Shown: positions 1 through 6,866, counted from the first letter of the stretch. The stretch: DNA of 9,262 nucleotides from a bacterium (GCA_030647175.1 JAUSJU010000002.1:1-9262); one strand, 5' to 3'. Program-made: numbers and translations. Notes: generated by a model not told the origin, from the sequence alone.

Positions 1-176
1 ACGTGAAGGCAAAGCGCCAAGGGGAGAAAACCCAGTCGGTGCAGATCCCTATATCGTTGCATATTTCCAATGTGCAAATGGTATGTTCTAAATGCTCAAA
101 GCCCACCAGGATCGGATACCGCGTGCAGGGAGAAACGAAAATAAGAGTCTGTAAGAAATGCAGCGCCGACTTATAA
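1..176 (+). CDS. rplX: 50S ribosomal protein L24 (uL24), 3' part
   Basis: Only the last 57 codons are in the window; the readable frame begins at base 3 and ends at the TAA at 174-176, and the start lies upstream. L24 is an early-assembly protein of the large subunit that binds 23S rRNA domain I. The fragment carries the typical C-terminal half, with Gln-Ile-Pro-Ile-Ser followed by VCSKC, then PTRIGYRV, then VCKKC close to the end. The two CxxC pairs form a zinc-ribbon-like pattern seen in many bacterial L24 proteins. It sits one base upstream of rplE, the normal spc-operon order. Identity is secure from the motifs and the neighbour; the missing N-terminal KOW part cannot be judged. Confidence 0.93.
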   Translation, partial: VKAKRQGEKTQSVQIPISLHISNVQMVCSKCSKPTRIGYRVQGETKIRVCKKCSADL

Positions 177-177
177 T

Positions 178-735
178 ATGAAAAGACTCAAAGACATATA
201 TATCAAAGAAGCAAAGCCCGCTCTGCTGAAGAAGTTTTCCTACAAGAGCGTCATGGCGGTTCCACGCTTGGAGAAGGTCGTGGTCAACACGTCGTTCGGC
301 AAGCTCTTGAGTGCCAAGACCGGGGATGACCGCAGGAAGTCTCAGGAAGAACTGCTCAAAGATATGGCGGTAATCACCGGCCAGAAGCCTCTGGTCACGA
401 AGGCGAAAGACTCCATTGCGGGATTCAAGACGAGAAAAGGCATGGACCTCGGGGCAAAGGTCACCTTGCGCCAGAGCCGAATGTATGATTTCCTAGAGAA
501 GCTCTTCTTCGTGGTGCTTCCCAGGTCCCGCGACTTCAGGGGATTGGATTCCAAAGGCGTAGATCCTATGGGAAACTTCACCTTAGGGCTGAAAGAGCAT
601 TTGTTCTTTCCCGAGATTTCCCCTGAAAAAGTGAGGAACAGTATGGGATTGGAGATCACGCTCGTAACCAGCGCCAAGAATAAGGAAGAAGGGCTGGAAT
701 TGCTGAAACTGCTCGGGATTCCGTTCAAGAAATAA
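178..735 (+). CDS. rplE: 50S ribosomal protein L5 (uL5)
   Basis: L5 binds 5S rRNA and forms part of the central protuberance, contacting S13 and P-site tRNA. The 185-residue product is slightly longer than the usual 178-180; the excess is a basic insertion after the N-terminal VNTSFG segment (about residues 42-55). Family landmarks are GQKPLVTKAKDSIAGFKTRKG (roughly residues 68-88), the KVTLR strand, PRSRDFRGL, GNFTLGLKEHLFFPEI and a C-terminal GIPFKK. The ATG follows the rplX stop by one base and has no recognisable Shine-Dalgarno sequence, suggesting translational coupling to rplX. There is a 5-nt gap to rpsN. Confidence 0.98.
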   Translation: MKRLKDIYIKEAKPALLKKFSYKSVMAVPRLEKVVVNTSFGKLLSAKTGDDRRKSQEELLKDMAVITGQKPLVTKAKDSIAGFKTRKGMDLGAKVTLRQSRMYDFLEKLFFVVLPRSRDFRGLDSKGVDPMGNFTLGLKEHLFFPEISPEKVRNSMGLEITLVTSAKNKEEGLELLKLLGIPFKK

Positions 736-740
736 CGCAT

Positions 741-926
741 ATGGCATCAGAATCACAGATCGCAAAATCAAAGAAGAAGCCCAAATTCTCAAGCCGCCTC
801 ACGAGACGCTGTTTTCGGTGCGGGAGGAAGAGGGGATATATGCGGGATTTTGAACTGTGCCGCATCTGCTTCAGAGAAATGGCGAATAAAGGATTGATTC
901 CGGGAATAACAAAATCATCGTGGTAA
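741..926 (+). CDS. rpsN: 30S ribosomal protein S14 type Z (uS14, zinc-binding)
   Basis: S14 helps form the head of the small subunit next to S3 and S10. The 61-residue product is the short, zinc-binding form: C24-x2-C27 and C40-x2-C43 flank a basic loop with GRKRGYMRDF, and the protein ends in GITKSSW, the family's characteristic tail. The four cysteines are all present, so it should be the C+ form. It lies between rplE and rpsH as in the standard spc order. No clear Shine-Dalgarno precedes the ATG; the 5-nt gap from rplE again implies coupling. The gene could equally be named rpsZ. Confidence 0.97.
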   Translation: MASESQIAKSKKKPKFSSRLTRRCFRCGRKRGYMRDFELCRICFREMANKGLIPGITKSSW

Positions 927-927
927 T

Positions 928-1320
928 ATGACAGATCCAATCGCTGACATGTTGAATCGCATACGCAATGCCCAGGCGGTCTCCAAAAAGACCGTGGATG
1001 TTCCCTTCTCACAGATGAAGGCCCAGATCGCCAAGATACTGGAACAGCAAGGGCTCGTGGAGAAAATAGATACCGCAAAGCGCAAAACGAGCAAAATGCT
1101 AGAAATCACGTTGAAATATGCAGATGGGAGGCCTGAGATCGCAGGGCTCAAGAGGATCTCAAAACCCGGCCTGAGGGTATACCGCCAGTCCAATGAGATC
1201 AGGAGAGTGAAAGGAGGGTACGGGATCGCGATTTTCTCAACATCCAAAGGCATCATGACAGACAAAGACGCGAGGAAGCAAAACGTCGGAGGAGAAGTGC
1301 TATGCGAGTTATGGAGGTAA
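928..1320 (+). CDS. rpsH: 30S ribosomal protein S8 (uS8)
   Basis: S8 is a primary 16S rRNA binder (central domain, helix 21) and in E. coli is the translational repressor of the spc operon. The 130-residue product has the standard length. It opens with TDPIADMLNRIRNA, a near-invariant start, and ends with the RNA-binding signature GIAIFSTSKGIMTDKDAR followed by GGEVLCELW. The start is one base after the rpsN stop (TAATATG), with no Shine-Dalgarno. Whether S8 regulates its own operon here cannot be seen: the target in E. coli lies near the rplX/rplE start and I see no obvious mimic in the short rplX fragment available. Confidence 0.98.
   Translation: MTDPIADMLNRIRNAQAVSKKTVDVPFSQMKAQIAKILEQQGLVEKIDTAKRKTSKMLEITLKYADGRPEIAGLKRISKPGLRVYRQSNEIRRVKGGYGIAIFSTSKGIMTDKDARKQNVGGEVLCELWR
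1313..1318 (+). promoter_or_regulatory. Shine-Dalgarno sequence of rplF
   Basis: GGAGGT lies nine bases before the rplF ATG and overlaps the end of rpsH (its last codons TGG AGG TAA). It is the only clear, well-spaced Shine-Dalgarno found in the ribosomal part of the window, and it fixes the rplF start at 1328. Confidence 0.75.
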
Positions 1321-1327
1321 TATTTAT

Positions 1328-1891
1328 ATGAGCAGAGTCGGAAAAAAATACATCGCAATACCTTCAGGAGTGACCGTCCGCATAGAGCCGGGACTCGTTT
1401 CAGTCAAAGGGCCCAAAGGAGAGCTTTCCTTCAAGGTTCCTTCGCTGATTGAAGTGAAGGAAGAGGAAGGGAAAATTCTTGTGTCTCCCGCAAACAAGGA
1501 CGAGAATGCGTTTTCCAAGCAGACGGCTTCTCTCTGGGGAGTGACGCGCACGATCATCTCCAACATGGTTCAAGGAACAACCGAGGGGTTCCAAAAGAAG
1601 TTAGAGATTGAAGGCGTGGGGTATAAAGCCTCAAAGCAAGGAGAGGAACTTTCCTTGCAGATGGGATACAGCCACCCTGTTCTTTTGAAAGCGCCAGAAG
1701 GCATAACATTTGAAATTGAAAAGAACGTCATCACGGTATCTGGAGCAGACAAGGAAAAGGTAGGGCAATTCGCAGCCACCATCAAGCGCATACGGTCTGT
1801 TGAACCCTATAAAGGAAAAGGAATCAGGTACCAGGGAGAGTACGTGAGAAGAAAACTCGGAAAGAAAGCGGCGACAGGAACAGCTTCATAG
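1328..1891 (+). CDS. rplF: 50S ribosomal protein L6 (uL6)
   Basis: L6 sits at the base of the L7/L12 stalk near the sarcin-ricin loop and supports factor binding. The 187 residues show the two repeated alpha/beta domains: the N-terminal one starts SRVGKKYIAIPSGV with VKGPKGEL at about 28-35, the second contains KLEIEGVGYKA (about 91-101) and the diagnostic EPYKGKGIRYQGEYVRRK (about 158-175). The tail AATGTAS is a short extension beyond the usual KKxGKK end. The start is supported by a GGAGGT at nine-base spacing and by the canonical MSRVGK opening. rplR follows after two bases. Confidence 0.98.
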   Translation: MSRVGKKYIAIPSGVTVRIEPGLVSVKGPKGELSFKVPSLIEVKEEEGKILVSPANKDENAFSKQTASLWGVTRTIISNMVQGTTEGFQKKLEIEGVGYKASKQGEELSLQMGYSHPVLLKAPEGITFEIEKNVITVSGADKEKVGQFAATIKRIRSVEPYKGKGIRYQGEYVRRKLGKKAATGTAS

Positions 1892-1893
1892 GT

Positions 1894-2253
1894 ATGAACA
1901 AAGAAACACGAACAACTAAACGATTGAGAAGGCATACGAGGGTGACTTCGCATATTCGCAGATCGCGAGGGGCTGGAAAGCCGCGGCTTTGCGTATTCCG
2001 ATCGCTCAAGCATATCTCTGTCCAGCTGATTGATGATGAGAAAGGAATCACCTTGGCGTTCGCCACAGATATTGAAGTGCAGGGGAAAGGGAAGAAGCCC
2101 TTGGAGATTTCCCGGGAGGTCGGAAAGCTTCTGGCCGAGAAAGCCCTGAAAAAAGATATCAAGGAAGCGGTATTTGACCGGGCAGGATATAAGTACCACG
2201 GAAACGTGAAAGCGATAGCCGAAGGCGCCAGAGAAGGAGGATTAAAATTGTAA
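1894..2253 (+). CDS. rplR: 50S ribosomal protein L18 (uL18)
   Basis: L18 binds 5S rRNA together with L5 and anchors it to the large subunit. The 119-residue product has the basic N-terminal tail (about residues 5-26, rich in Arg/Lys), then GKPRLCVFRSLKHISVQLIDD, a short helix with REVGKLLAEKA, and the closing signature DRAGYKYHGNVKAIAEGAREGGLKL split over residues about 95-119. Size is typical. It starts two bases after the rplF stop with only a weak upstream AGGA (14 bases away), so coupling to rplF is likely. A GGAGG inside its last codons (2236-2240) lies too far upstream to serve the annotated rpsE ATG. Confidence 0.97.
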   Translation: MNKETRTTKRLRRHTRVTSHIRRSRGAGKPRLCVFRSLKHISVQLIDDEKGITLAFATDIEVQGKGKKPLEISREVGKLLAEKALKKDIKEAVFDRAGYKYHGNVKAIAEGAREGGLKL

Positions 2254-2273
2254 ACAAGTTTGTCGTTACTCAT

Positions 2274-2852
2274 ATGGAACAGAATCAAAATCAAAACCAG
2301 GGTCAGCAACAGAGGCCGTTCCGCGGGGGAAGGAGAGACTCCAAGCCTTTCAAGCGGGATGAAGATTCAAAGCTCTTGGATTTGGCGCGCGTGTCGCGAG
2401 TGGCAGCCGGAGGAAGGAGATTCAGGTTCCGAGCGCTCGTGGTCGTGGGGGACAAGAAAGGAAATATCGGGATTGGCATGGGAAAGGGGGCAGATGTGGC
2501 GCAATCAATGGAGAAAGCGGCGCGAAAAGCAAGAAAGCACATGTTTACCGTTCCTTTGCAGGGAGAAACCATTCCCCATGAAGTGGAGGCGAAGTTCGGA
2601 GCATCGCGCCTGCTGTTGAAACCGGCAACCCAGGGAAAGGGGGTGGTGGCAGGAGGAGTGGTCCGCATCATCTGCGAAAGAGCCGGAATCAAGCAGGTAG
2701 CCGGAAAGTTTTTGACGAGGTCGAAGAATAAATTGAACAATGCGATGGTAACCATTAAAGCGTTGCAGAAATTACGCATGTACTCTCGTCAGAGAGACAA
2801 CTCTGCAATACCAGAAACCTATGCAACTCCACGAAATCCGTCCCAGTCATAA
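2274..2852 (+). CDS. rpsE: 30S ribosomal protein S5 (uS5)
   Basis: S5 lies at the mRNA entry side of the small subunit and influences decoding accuracy and helicase activity. The 192-residue product begins with a low-complexity Q/N-rich tail (residues 2-14), a basic linker, then the S5 N-terminal RNA-binding domain with RVSRVAAGGRRFRFRALVVV (about 39-58) and GDKKGNIGIGMGKG, and the C-terminal domain with GGVVRIICERAGI and NKLNNAMVTIKAL. The reading frame stays open upstream to AAC AAG at 2253, so the ATG at 2274 is the first in-frame conventional start; it has no Shine-Dalgarno. Its last 32 bases overlap the start of rplO, and no rpmD lies between them. Confidence 0.96.
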   Translation: MEQNQNQNQGQQQRPFRGGRRDSKPFKRDEDSKLLDLARVSRVAAGGRRFRFRALVVVGDKKGNIGIGMGKGADVAQSMEKAARKARKHMFTVPLQGETIPHEVEAKFGASRLLLKPATQGKGVVAGGVVRIICERAGIKQVAGKFLTRSKNKLNNAMVTIKALQKLRMYSRQRDNSAIPETYATPRNPSQS

Positions 2853-3258
2853 GAAGAAAAAGGCAAAGCGCGTAGGGAGAGGAGGGAAGAGGGGAACCTA
2901 CTCTGGCAAAGGGATCAAGGGCCAGAAGGCGAGAGCCGGAAGAAGGTTCCAGCCTTTTGTGAGGCAGCTCGTGAAGAAATACCACAAGCTCAGGGGTTCC
3001 AGATCGCAGAGATCCGTGCATCCCTACGTTACTATATCCCTTGACGCCTTAGAGAAACACTGCAAAACGGGGGAAACCATCACCCCTCAGCTTTTGATCG
3101 AACGGAGGATTGCGCGTAGAATGGAAGGGAAGATCCCTATGATAAAGATTTTAGACCGCGGGGAGCTAACCAAGGCTTTTACCGTGGAATCCTGCTTCGT
3201 GTCCAAAGGGGCGAAAGAGAAGATTGAGAAGGCCGGAGGCAAGGTAGTTTTTCTATGA
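2821..3258 (+). CDS. rplO: 50S ribosomal protein L15 (uL15)
   Basis: L15 is a late-assembly protein binding 23S rRNA near the central protuberance. The 145-residue product has the diagnostic start MQLHEIRPS, a glycine/basic extended tail with KRVGRGGKRG and GKGIKGQKARAG (about residues 17-40), and the globular C-terminal domain ending in EKIEKAGGKVVFL. The stretch after GQKARAG lacks the long Gly-rich FEGGQMPL segment of E. coli L15, a shortening I associate with Parcubacteria-type L15. The start overlaps rpsE by 32 bases in another frame and is chosen because MQLHEIRPS is the conserved N-terminus. Its TGA stop overlaps the secY ATG (ATGA at 3255-3258). Confidence 0.95.
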   Translation: MQLHEIRPSHKKKKAKRVGRGGKRGTYSGKGIKGQKARAGRRFQPFVRQLVKKYHKLRGSRSQRSVHPYVTISLDALEKHCKTGETITPQLLIERRIARRMEGKIPMIKILDRGELTKAFTVESCFVSKGAKEKIEKAGGKVVFL

Positions 3259-4535
3259 ACTGGATTTCCAATATCTTGCAGGTGTTTCGCATCGCAGAGC
3301 TCCGCAACAAGGTTCTTTTTGTGCTGGGCATACTGCTCGTGTTCCGGCTCATGGCCAATATCCCCATCCCCGCAATTGATGCGGTAAAACTCCAGCAGTT
3401 CTTTGAAAGCAACCAGCTGCTCGGGCTTTTGAACGTGTTTACCGGAGGCGCATTAGACAATCTTTCCATCGTCATGCTCGGAGTAGGCCCCTACATCACC
3501 TCAACCATTGTTCTACAGCTGTGCACGATGATCTTTCCTCCGTTAGAGCGCCTGTACAAAGAGGAGGGAGAACAGGGGAAACAGAAGTTTAACCAATATG
3601 GAAGAATACTCACCGTTCCTTTCGCCTTCCTGCAAGGCTACGGGTTTTTGACATTGCTTGGCAGGCAGCAGATTCTCGGAGCATTCTCTCCGCTGGTGCT
3701 CCTCAGCACGCTTTTCACCATAGCAGCTGGCACCATATTTTTGATGTGGCTGGGAGAACTCATGTCAGAGAAAGGCATTGGCAACGGGGTATCCCTGATC
3801 ATTTTCGCTGGCATCGTTTCGTCTCTTCCGACATCTATCCGCCAGCTGGCTCTCACGTGGGATCCGACCAAGCTCTTTGCCTACGTAGGATTCTTCCTCA
3901 TGGCGGTCGTCATCATTGCGGGAGTCGTGTTCATCACGGACGCGAGGAGGAACATCCCTGTTTCCTATGCGAAACGAGTGAGGGGCAATAAGCTGTACGG
4001 AGGATCTTCTACGTACCTTCCGCTGAACGTGAATCCTGCAGGGGTTATTCCCATCATCTTTGCGCTCTCTCTTCTGTTGTTCCCCACGATGATTGCCTCC
4101 TTTTTCCAGGGTTCTTCGGGGATTGCGGGGACCATCGCTTCTTCGGTGCAAAGGTTTCTTGAGAACCAATGGGCATATGGAATTCTGTACTTCCTGCTCG
4201 TTGGAGTGTTCACCTATTTCTATACTGCAGTGACGTTTGACCCCAAAGCGATCTCCACCAACCTCCAGAAGATGGGAGGGTTTATCCCCGGAGTGAGGCC
4301 GGGCTCTTCCACGGCATCCTTCCTGTATTTCATCCTGAACCGCTTGCTCCTCATAGGAGCCGTGTTCTTGGGATCCATCGCCGTGCTTCCTTCCGTCATC
4401 CAAGGGCTGACGGGCGTCACCACGTTGGGATTCCTCGTAGGAGGGACATCTTTGTTGATTTTAGTAAGCGTGGTGCTGGAAACCGTACGCCAGCTCAGGT
4501 CCCAGCTTCAGATGAGAGAATATGAAAGCTTCTAA
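3255..4535 (+). CDS. secY: Preprotein translocase subunit SecY
   Basis: SecY is the channel-forming subunit of the SecYEG translocon in the cytoplasmic membrane, exporting unfolded proteins with SecA and inserting membrane proteins. The 426-residue protein has the usual length and ten predicted hydrophobic segments. Landmarks are GELMSEKGIGNGVSLIIFAG (about residues 166-185), the cytoplasmic loop with ARRNIPVSYAKRVRG (about 226-240), YGGSSTYLPLNVNPAGVIPI (about 249-268), and the C5 loop PGVRPGSST near 346. It starts on the ATGA overlap with rplO and ends 14 bases inside adk, so it is probably translated by coupling. This is the normal spc-operon position. Confidence 0.98.
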   Translation: MNWISNILQVFRIAELRNKVLFVLGILLVFRLMANIPIPAIDAVKLQQFFESNQLLGLLNVFTGGALDNLSIVMLGVGPYITSTIVLQLCTMIFPPLERLYKEEGEQGKQKFNQYGRILTVPFAFLQGYGFLTLLGRQQILGAFSPLVLLSTLFTIAAGTIFLMWLGELMSEKGIGNGVSLIIFAGIVSSLPTSIRQLALTWDPTKLFAYVGFFLMAVVIIAGVVFITDARRNIPVSYAKRVRGNKLYGGSSTYLPLNVNPAGVIPIIFALSLLLFPTMIASFFQGSSGIAGTIASSVQRFLENQWAYGILYFLLVGVFTYFYTAVTFDPKAISTNLQKMGGFIPGVRPGSSTASFLYFILNRLLLIGAVFLGSIAVLPSVIQGLTGVTTLGFLVGGTSLLILVSVVLETVRQLRSQLQMREYESF

Positions 4536-5112
4536 GAAGAAGAAGCAGCTTTTCATCATCATATTGGGAAGGCCGGGGTCTGGGAAAGGAACCCAGGCCG
4601 ATCTTTTGGGAAAGAAGTTCGGGTTTTCTCATTTGAGTACGGGCCAATTGCTTCGAAACAGGGCAAAGAAAAAAGACTTTGTCGGAAGAACAATTAAGCA
4701 TATCCAGGGGACAGGAGCGTTGGTCCCGACGCCCCTGGTCTTTCAGATATGGTCCCCGTACATTGAGCGGTTTTTCATGAAAGGAAAAGGGAGAGGAATC
4801 ATTCTTGACGGGTCTCCGAGGAAGCTCTACGAAGCGTACTTGCTGCTGGAGCTTCTGGAGATGTACGGATGGCAGAAAAACGTGCGGGTGCTCAATATTG
4901 CCATCTCTCCTAAAGAGGCCATGCGGCGTTTGCTCAAGCGGGGAAGGTTTGACGACGATGCTCCAGACGTGAAGAACCGCCTGCGGGTATTCAATAAGGA
5001 AGTGGTGCCGGTGCTCAAGTTTCTCAAGAAGAAAGGAATGCTTCTTCATGTTAACGGAGAGCAGACTATTGAAGATGTGCACAAGGAGGTTTTGAAGAAA
5101 TTGAAGATATGA
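4522..5112 (+). CDS. adk: Adenylate kinase-like nucleoside monophosphate kinase, short LID form
   Basis: Adenylate kinases convert ATP + AMP to 2 ADP in the cytoplasm. Visible motifs are the P-loop G16-RPGSGKGTQ, STGQLLR (39-45, STGDxLR in most), the NMP-binding DGSPR (96-100, DGFPR in most), and the LID arginines around R140-R142 with D144-D146 and R153. At 196 residues it lacks the zinc/LID insertion of the long 215-residue bacterial form. Three usually conserved positions differ: D to Q in STGD, F to S in DGFPR, and the AMP-adenine-contacting Gln of DGFPRTxxQA is Glu104. The NMP preference is therefore less certain than for a standard Adk, although its secY-adk-map position is classic. It overlaps secY by 14 bases and map by 4 (ATGA). 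Confidence 0.9.
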   Translation: MKASKKKKQLFIIILGRPGSGKGTQADLLGKKFGFSHLSTGQLLRNRAKKKDFVGRTIKHIQGTGALVPTPLVFQIWSPYIERFFMKGKGRGIILDGSPRKLYEAYLLLELLEMYGWQKNVRVLNIAISPKEAMRRLLKRGRFDDDAPDVKNRLRVFNKEVVPVLKFLKKKGMLLHVNGEQTIEDVHKEVLKKLKI

Positions 5113-5849
5113 TCAAGACTCAGAGAGAGATAGCTCTCATGAGGGAAGGGGGAAAGATGTTAGCTGTCATCATGGGAGATCTCCTGCGCGAGGTGAAGCC
5201 CGGAGTCTCCACGAACTTTTTAGACGAGCAGGCAGAACTCAAGATTAGGAAGGCAGGAGCAGTTCCTGCCTTTCAAGGATATGAAGGGTTTCCCAAGACC
5301 TTGTGCGCTTCGGTCAACGAAGAGATCGTACACGTCATTCCTTCCAAGAGGATCCTCAAAGAGGGAGATATCGTCACTCTTGATCTAGGATTGATCTGGG
5401 AAGGGAGATACTTGGATATGGCTCGCACGGTTCCCGTGGGAAAAGCAAGTAAAGAAGCTTTGGCCTTGATACAGGTGACGCAGCGGTCTCTTGATCTTGG
5501 TATTGAACAAGCAAGACCTGGAAAGACCCTGGGAGACATTGGATCTGCCGTGCAGAAGTATGTGGAGAGCAAAGGGTACGGGGTAGTGCGGGATCTCTGC
5601 GGGCACGGCATTGGAAAACAGCTCCATGAAGAGCCCAAGGTGTTGAACTACGGGGAACAGGGGAAAGGCCTGGTGCTCAAAGAGGGCATGGTTATTTGCA
5701 TAGAGCCCATGGTGACCGAAGGGGACTGGCATTTGAAGAAAGCATCAGACGGGTACGGGTTCCAGACGAAAGACGGCTCGCTGTCTTGTCATTTTGAAGA
5801 CACTATTGTGATTACCTCCAAGGGGCCCGAGGTATTGACAAAATCATAA
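5109..5849 (+). CDS. map: Methionine aminopeptidase, type I
   Basis: This cytosolic metalloprotease removes the initiator methionine from nascent proteins. The 246-residue product is close to the E. coli length (264) and lacks an N-terminal extension, so it is type Ia. All five dinuclear-metal ligands are present: D92 (TLDLG), D103 (YLDMA), H166 (GHGIG), E199 (IEPM) and E230 (HFEDT); the substrate-binding histidines correspond to H75 (EIVHVIP) and H173 (LHEEP). The start overlaps the adk stop as ATGA; an AAGGAGGT lies 18 bases upstream, longer than ideal spacing. It ends with tandem TAA TAA stops. The usual next gene, infA, is absent; instead a promoter and an SPFH gene follow. Confidence 0.97.
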   Translation: MIKTQREIALMREGGKMLAVIMGDLLREVKPGVSTNFLDEQAELKIRKAGAVPAFQGYEGFPKTLCASVNEEIVHVIPSKRILKEGDIVTLDLGLIWEGRYLDMARTVPVGKASKEALALIQVTQRSLDLGIEQARPGKTLGDIGSAVQKYVESKGYGVVRDLCGHGIGKQLHEEPKVLNYGEQGKGLVLKEGMVICIEPMVTEGDWHLKKASDGYGFQTKDGSLSCHFEDTIVITSKGPEVLTKS

Positions 5850-5863
5850 TAATCTTGTATTCT
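5835..5863 (+). promoter_or_regulatory. Predicted sigma70-type promoter for the SPFH gene
   Basis: A perfect -35 hexamer TTGACA (5835-5840, inside the last codons of map) is followed after exactly 17 bases by TATTCT (5858-5863; four of six matches to TATAAT, with the key A at position 2 and T at position 6). The predicted start near 5870 would give a leader of about 26 bases that contains the strong Shine-Dalgarno of the next gene. No hairpin terminator separates map from this promoter, so read-through from the ribosomal operon may add to expression. Confidence 0.65.
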
Positions 5864-5882
5864 TCCGTCCAGTAGTACATTC

Positions 5883-5889
5883 AAGGAGG
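5883..5889 (+). promoter_or_regulatory. Strong Shine-Dalgarno of the SPFH gene
   Basis: AAGGAGG lies six bases before the ATG at 5896 and fixes that start. It contrasts with the mostly Shine-Dalgarno-free starts in the ribosomal operon just upstream. Confidence 0.85.
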
Positions 5890-5895
5890 AAAGCA

Positions 5896-6843
5896 ATGGG
5901 TTGGATTACGTTGATCGTTGGTGTCACGCTTCTTGGGGCTGTGGTGTTTGTTCTCGGACGTGCCATGGCCAGAGTCGAGGGAGAAAAGGATATCAGTTTT
6001 TGGGGCTCCTTCATCTCCAAGCTTGTTTGGCCGGTAGTATGCGTAATATTGCTAGTCGGCACTTGCTCAAGCTCGGTGCAACAGGTTCCGTTCGGAAATG
6101 TCGGAATCCTGACGCAGTTTGGAGCAATCGAAGGCCAGGTTAGTGAAGGATTGCAGCTTATCCCTCCGTGGAAGGGATTGATGCTTGCCAACGTTCAGAT
6201 TCAGGGCCTCGGATTCCGTAGCGACAAGCATCTACAGTCTTTCTCTAAAGAATCGCAGGATGTCTTTGTGGAGGCGACGGTTAACTTCCGTGTTTCACCC
6301 GAAGCCATTCAGGCGCTCTATCGTGAAGTTGGGCCAAACTATGTGGATATCCTTGTGATTCCACGGGTGAAGCAGAACTTTAAGGATGAAACGGTCAAGT
6401 ACGAGTCCGTCCAGATTGCTCCTCATCGTGAGGATATCAGGAAGGCTGTTCGTGACCGGCTAGAGAGAGAATTAAGCCGAAACAGCATCGAAGTGGTCGA
6501 TCTGCTTCTCGATAACGTAGACTTCCTGCCTGAATTCAAACAGGCAATCGAGAATAAGCAGATTGCTACGCAAGATGCCTTACGGGAAGAGCAGCGAGTC
6601 CAGTTAAGGCGATTCGAGGCGCAACAGGAAGTTGAGAAAGCTAAGGGTGAGGGACAGGCCCTTCGAGAAGTAGCAAACGGCCAAGCCGATGCCAATAAAG
6701 CGTTGGCAGCTTCGCTCACACCGGAGGTGATCCAGTTCCAAGCGCTCCAGAAGCTAAGTGACAATATCCAGATTGCGCTCATACCATCTGGACAGGGGCT
6801 TATCATTGATCCCACTCAACTCTTTGGTGGAGCAAAAAGATGA
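5896..6843 (+). CDS. SPFH/prohibitin-family (Band 7) membrane protein
   Basis: SPFH proteins form large membrane-anchored rings that organise lipids or control membrane proteases such as FtsH. The 315-residue product starts with two hydrophobic segments (about residues 3-21 and 39-57), followed by the SPFH core: QVPFGNVGILTQFGAIEG, then EGLQLIPPWKG, a central VEATVNFRVSPEAIQALYREVG, and VVDLLLDNVDFLPEFKQAIENKQ. A charged, Gln/Glu/Ala-rich helix (about 225-275) should form the coiled coil. This layout resembles prohibitin more than HflK/HflC because of the YREVG and FxQAIENKQIA segments. No protease partner or NfeD is nearby. Arg codons differ from the neighbours (CGT 6 of 18, CGA 4, AGG/AGA 5), and the gene has its own promoter, Shine-Dalgarno and terminator, suggesting separate origin or control. 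The precise cellular role is unknown. Confidence 0.9.
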   Translation: MGWITLIVGVTLLGAVVFVLGRAMARVEGEKDISFWGSFISKLVWPVVCVILLVGTCSSSVQQVPFGNVGILTQFGAIEGQVSEGLQLIPPWKGLMLANVQIQGLGFRSDKHLQSFSKESQDVFVEATVNFRVSPEAIQALYREVGPNYVDILVIPRVKQNFKDETVKYESVQIAPHREDIRKAVRDRLERELSRNSIEVVDLLLDNVDFLPEFKQAIENKQIATQDALREEQRVQLRRFEAQQEVEKAKGEGQALREVANGQADANKALAASLTPEVIQFQALQKLSDNIQIALIPSGQGLIIDPTQLFGGAKR

Positions 6844-6866
6844 AATAGATTCATTTCCTCATAATG

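Noticed and set aside
172..177. TATAAT immediately before the rplE ATG
   Set aside because: It is formed by the rplX stop codon TAA and junction bases. The predicted transcription start would fall inside rplE, after its ATG, and the -35 region (CTGTAA) is poor. A coincidental -10 box is more likely.
2260..2619. 119-codon open frame overlapping rpsE in another frame
   Set aside because: Its product is Trp/Arg/Glu-rich low-complexity sequence with no family features, and it lies inside the well-conserved S5 gene.
3765..4403. 212-codon open frame on the minus strand opposite secY
   Set aside because: It is antisense to a strongly conserved membrane protein gene, has no Shine-Dalgarno or promoter, and its charged His/Arg-rich product reads as a shadow of SecY codons.
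3255..5112. Recoding of TGA (code 25) as in Gracilibacteria/Absconditabacteria
   Set aside because: TGA ends rplO, adk, the SPFH gene and galT at positions matching normal family lengths, and no in-frame TGA interrupts a conserved domain.
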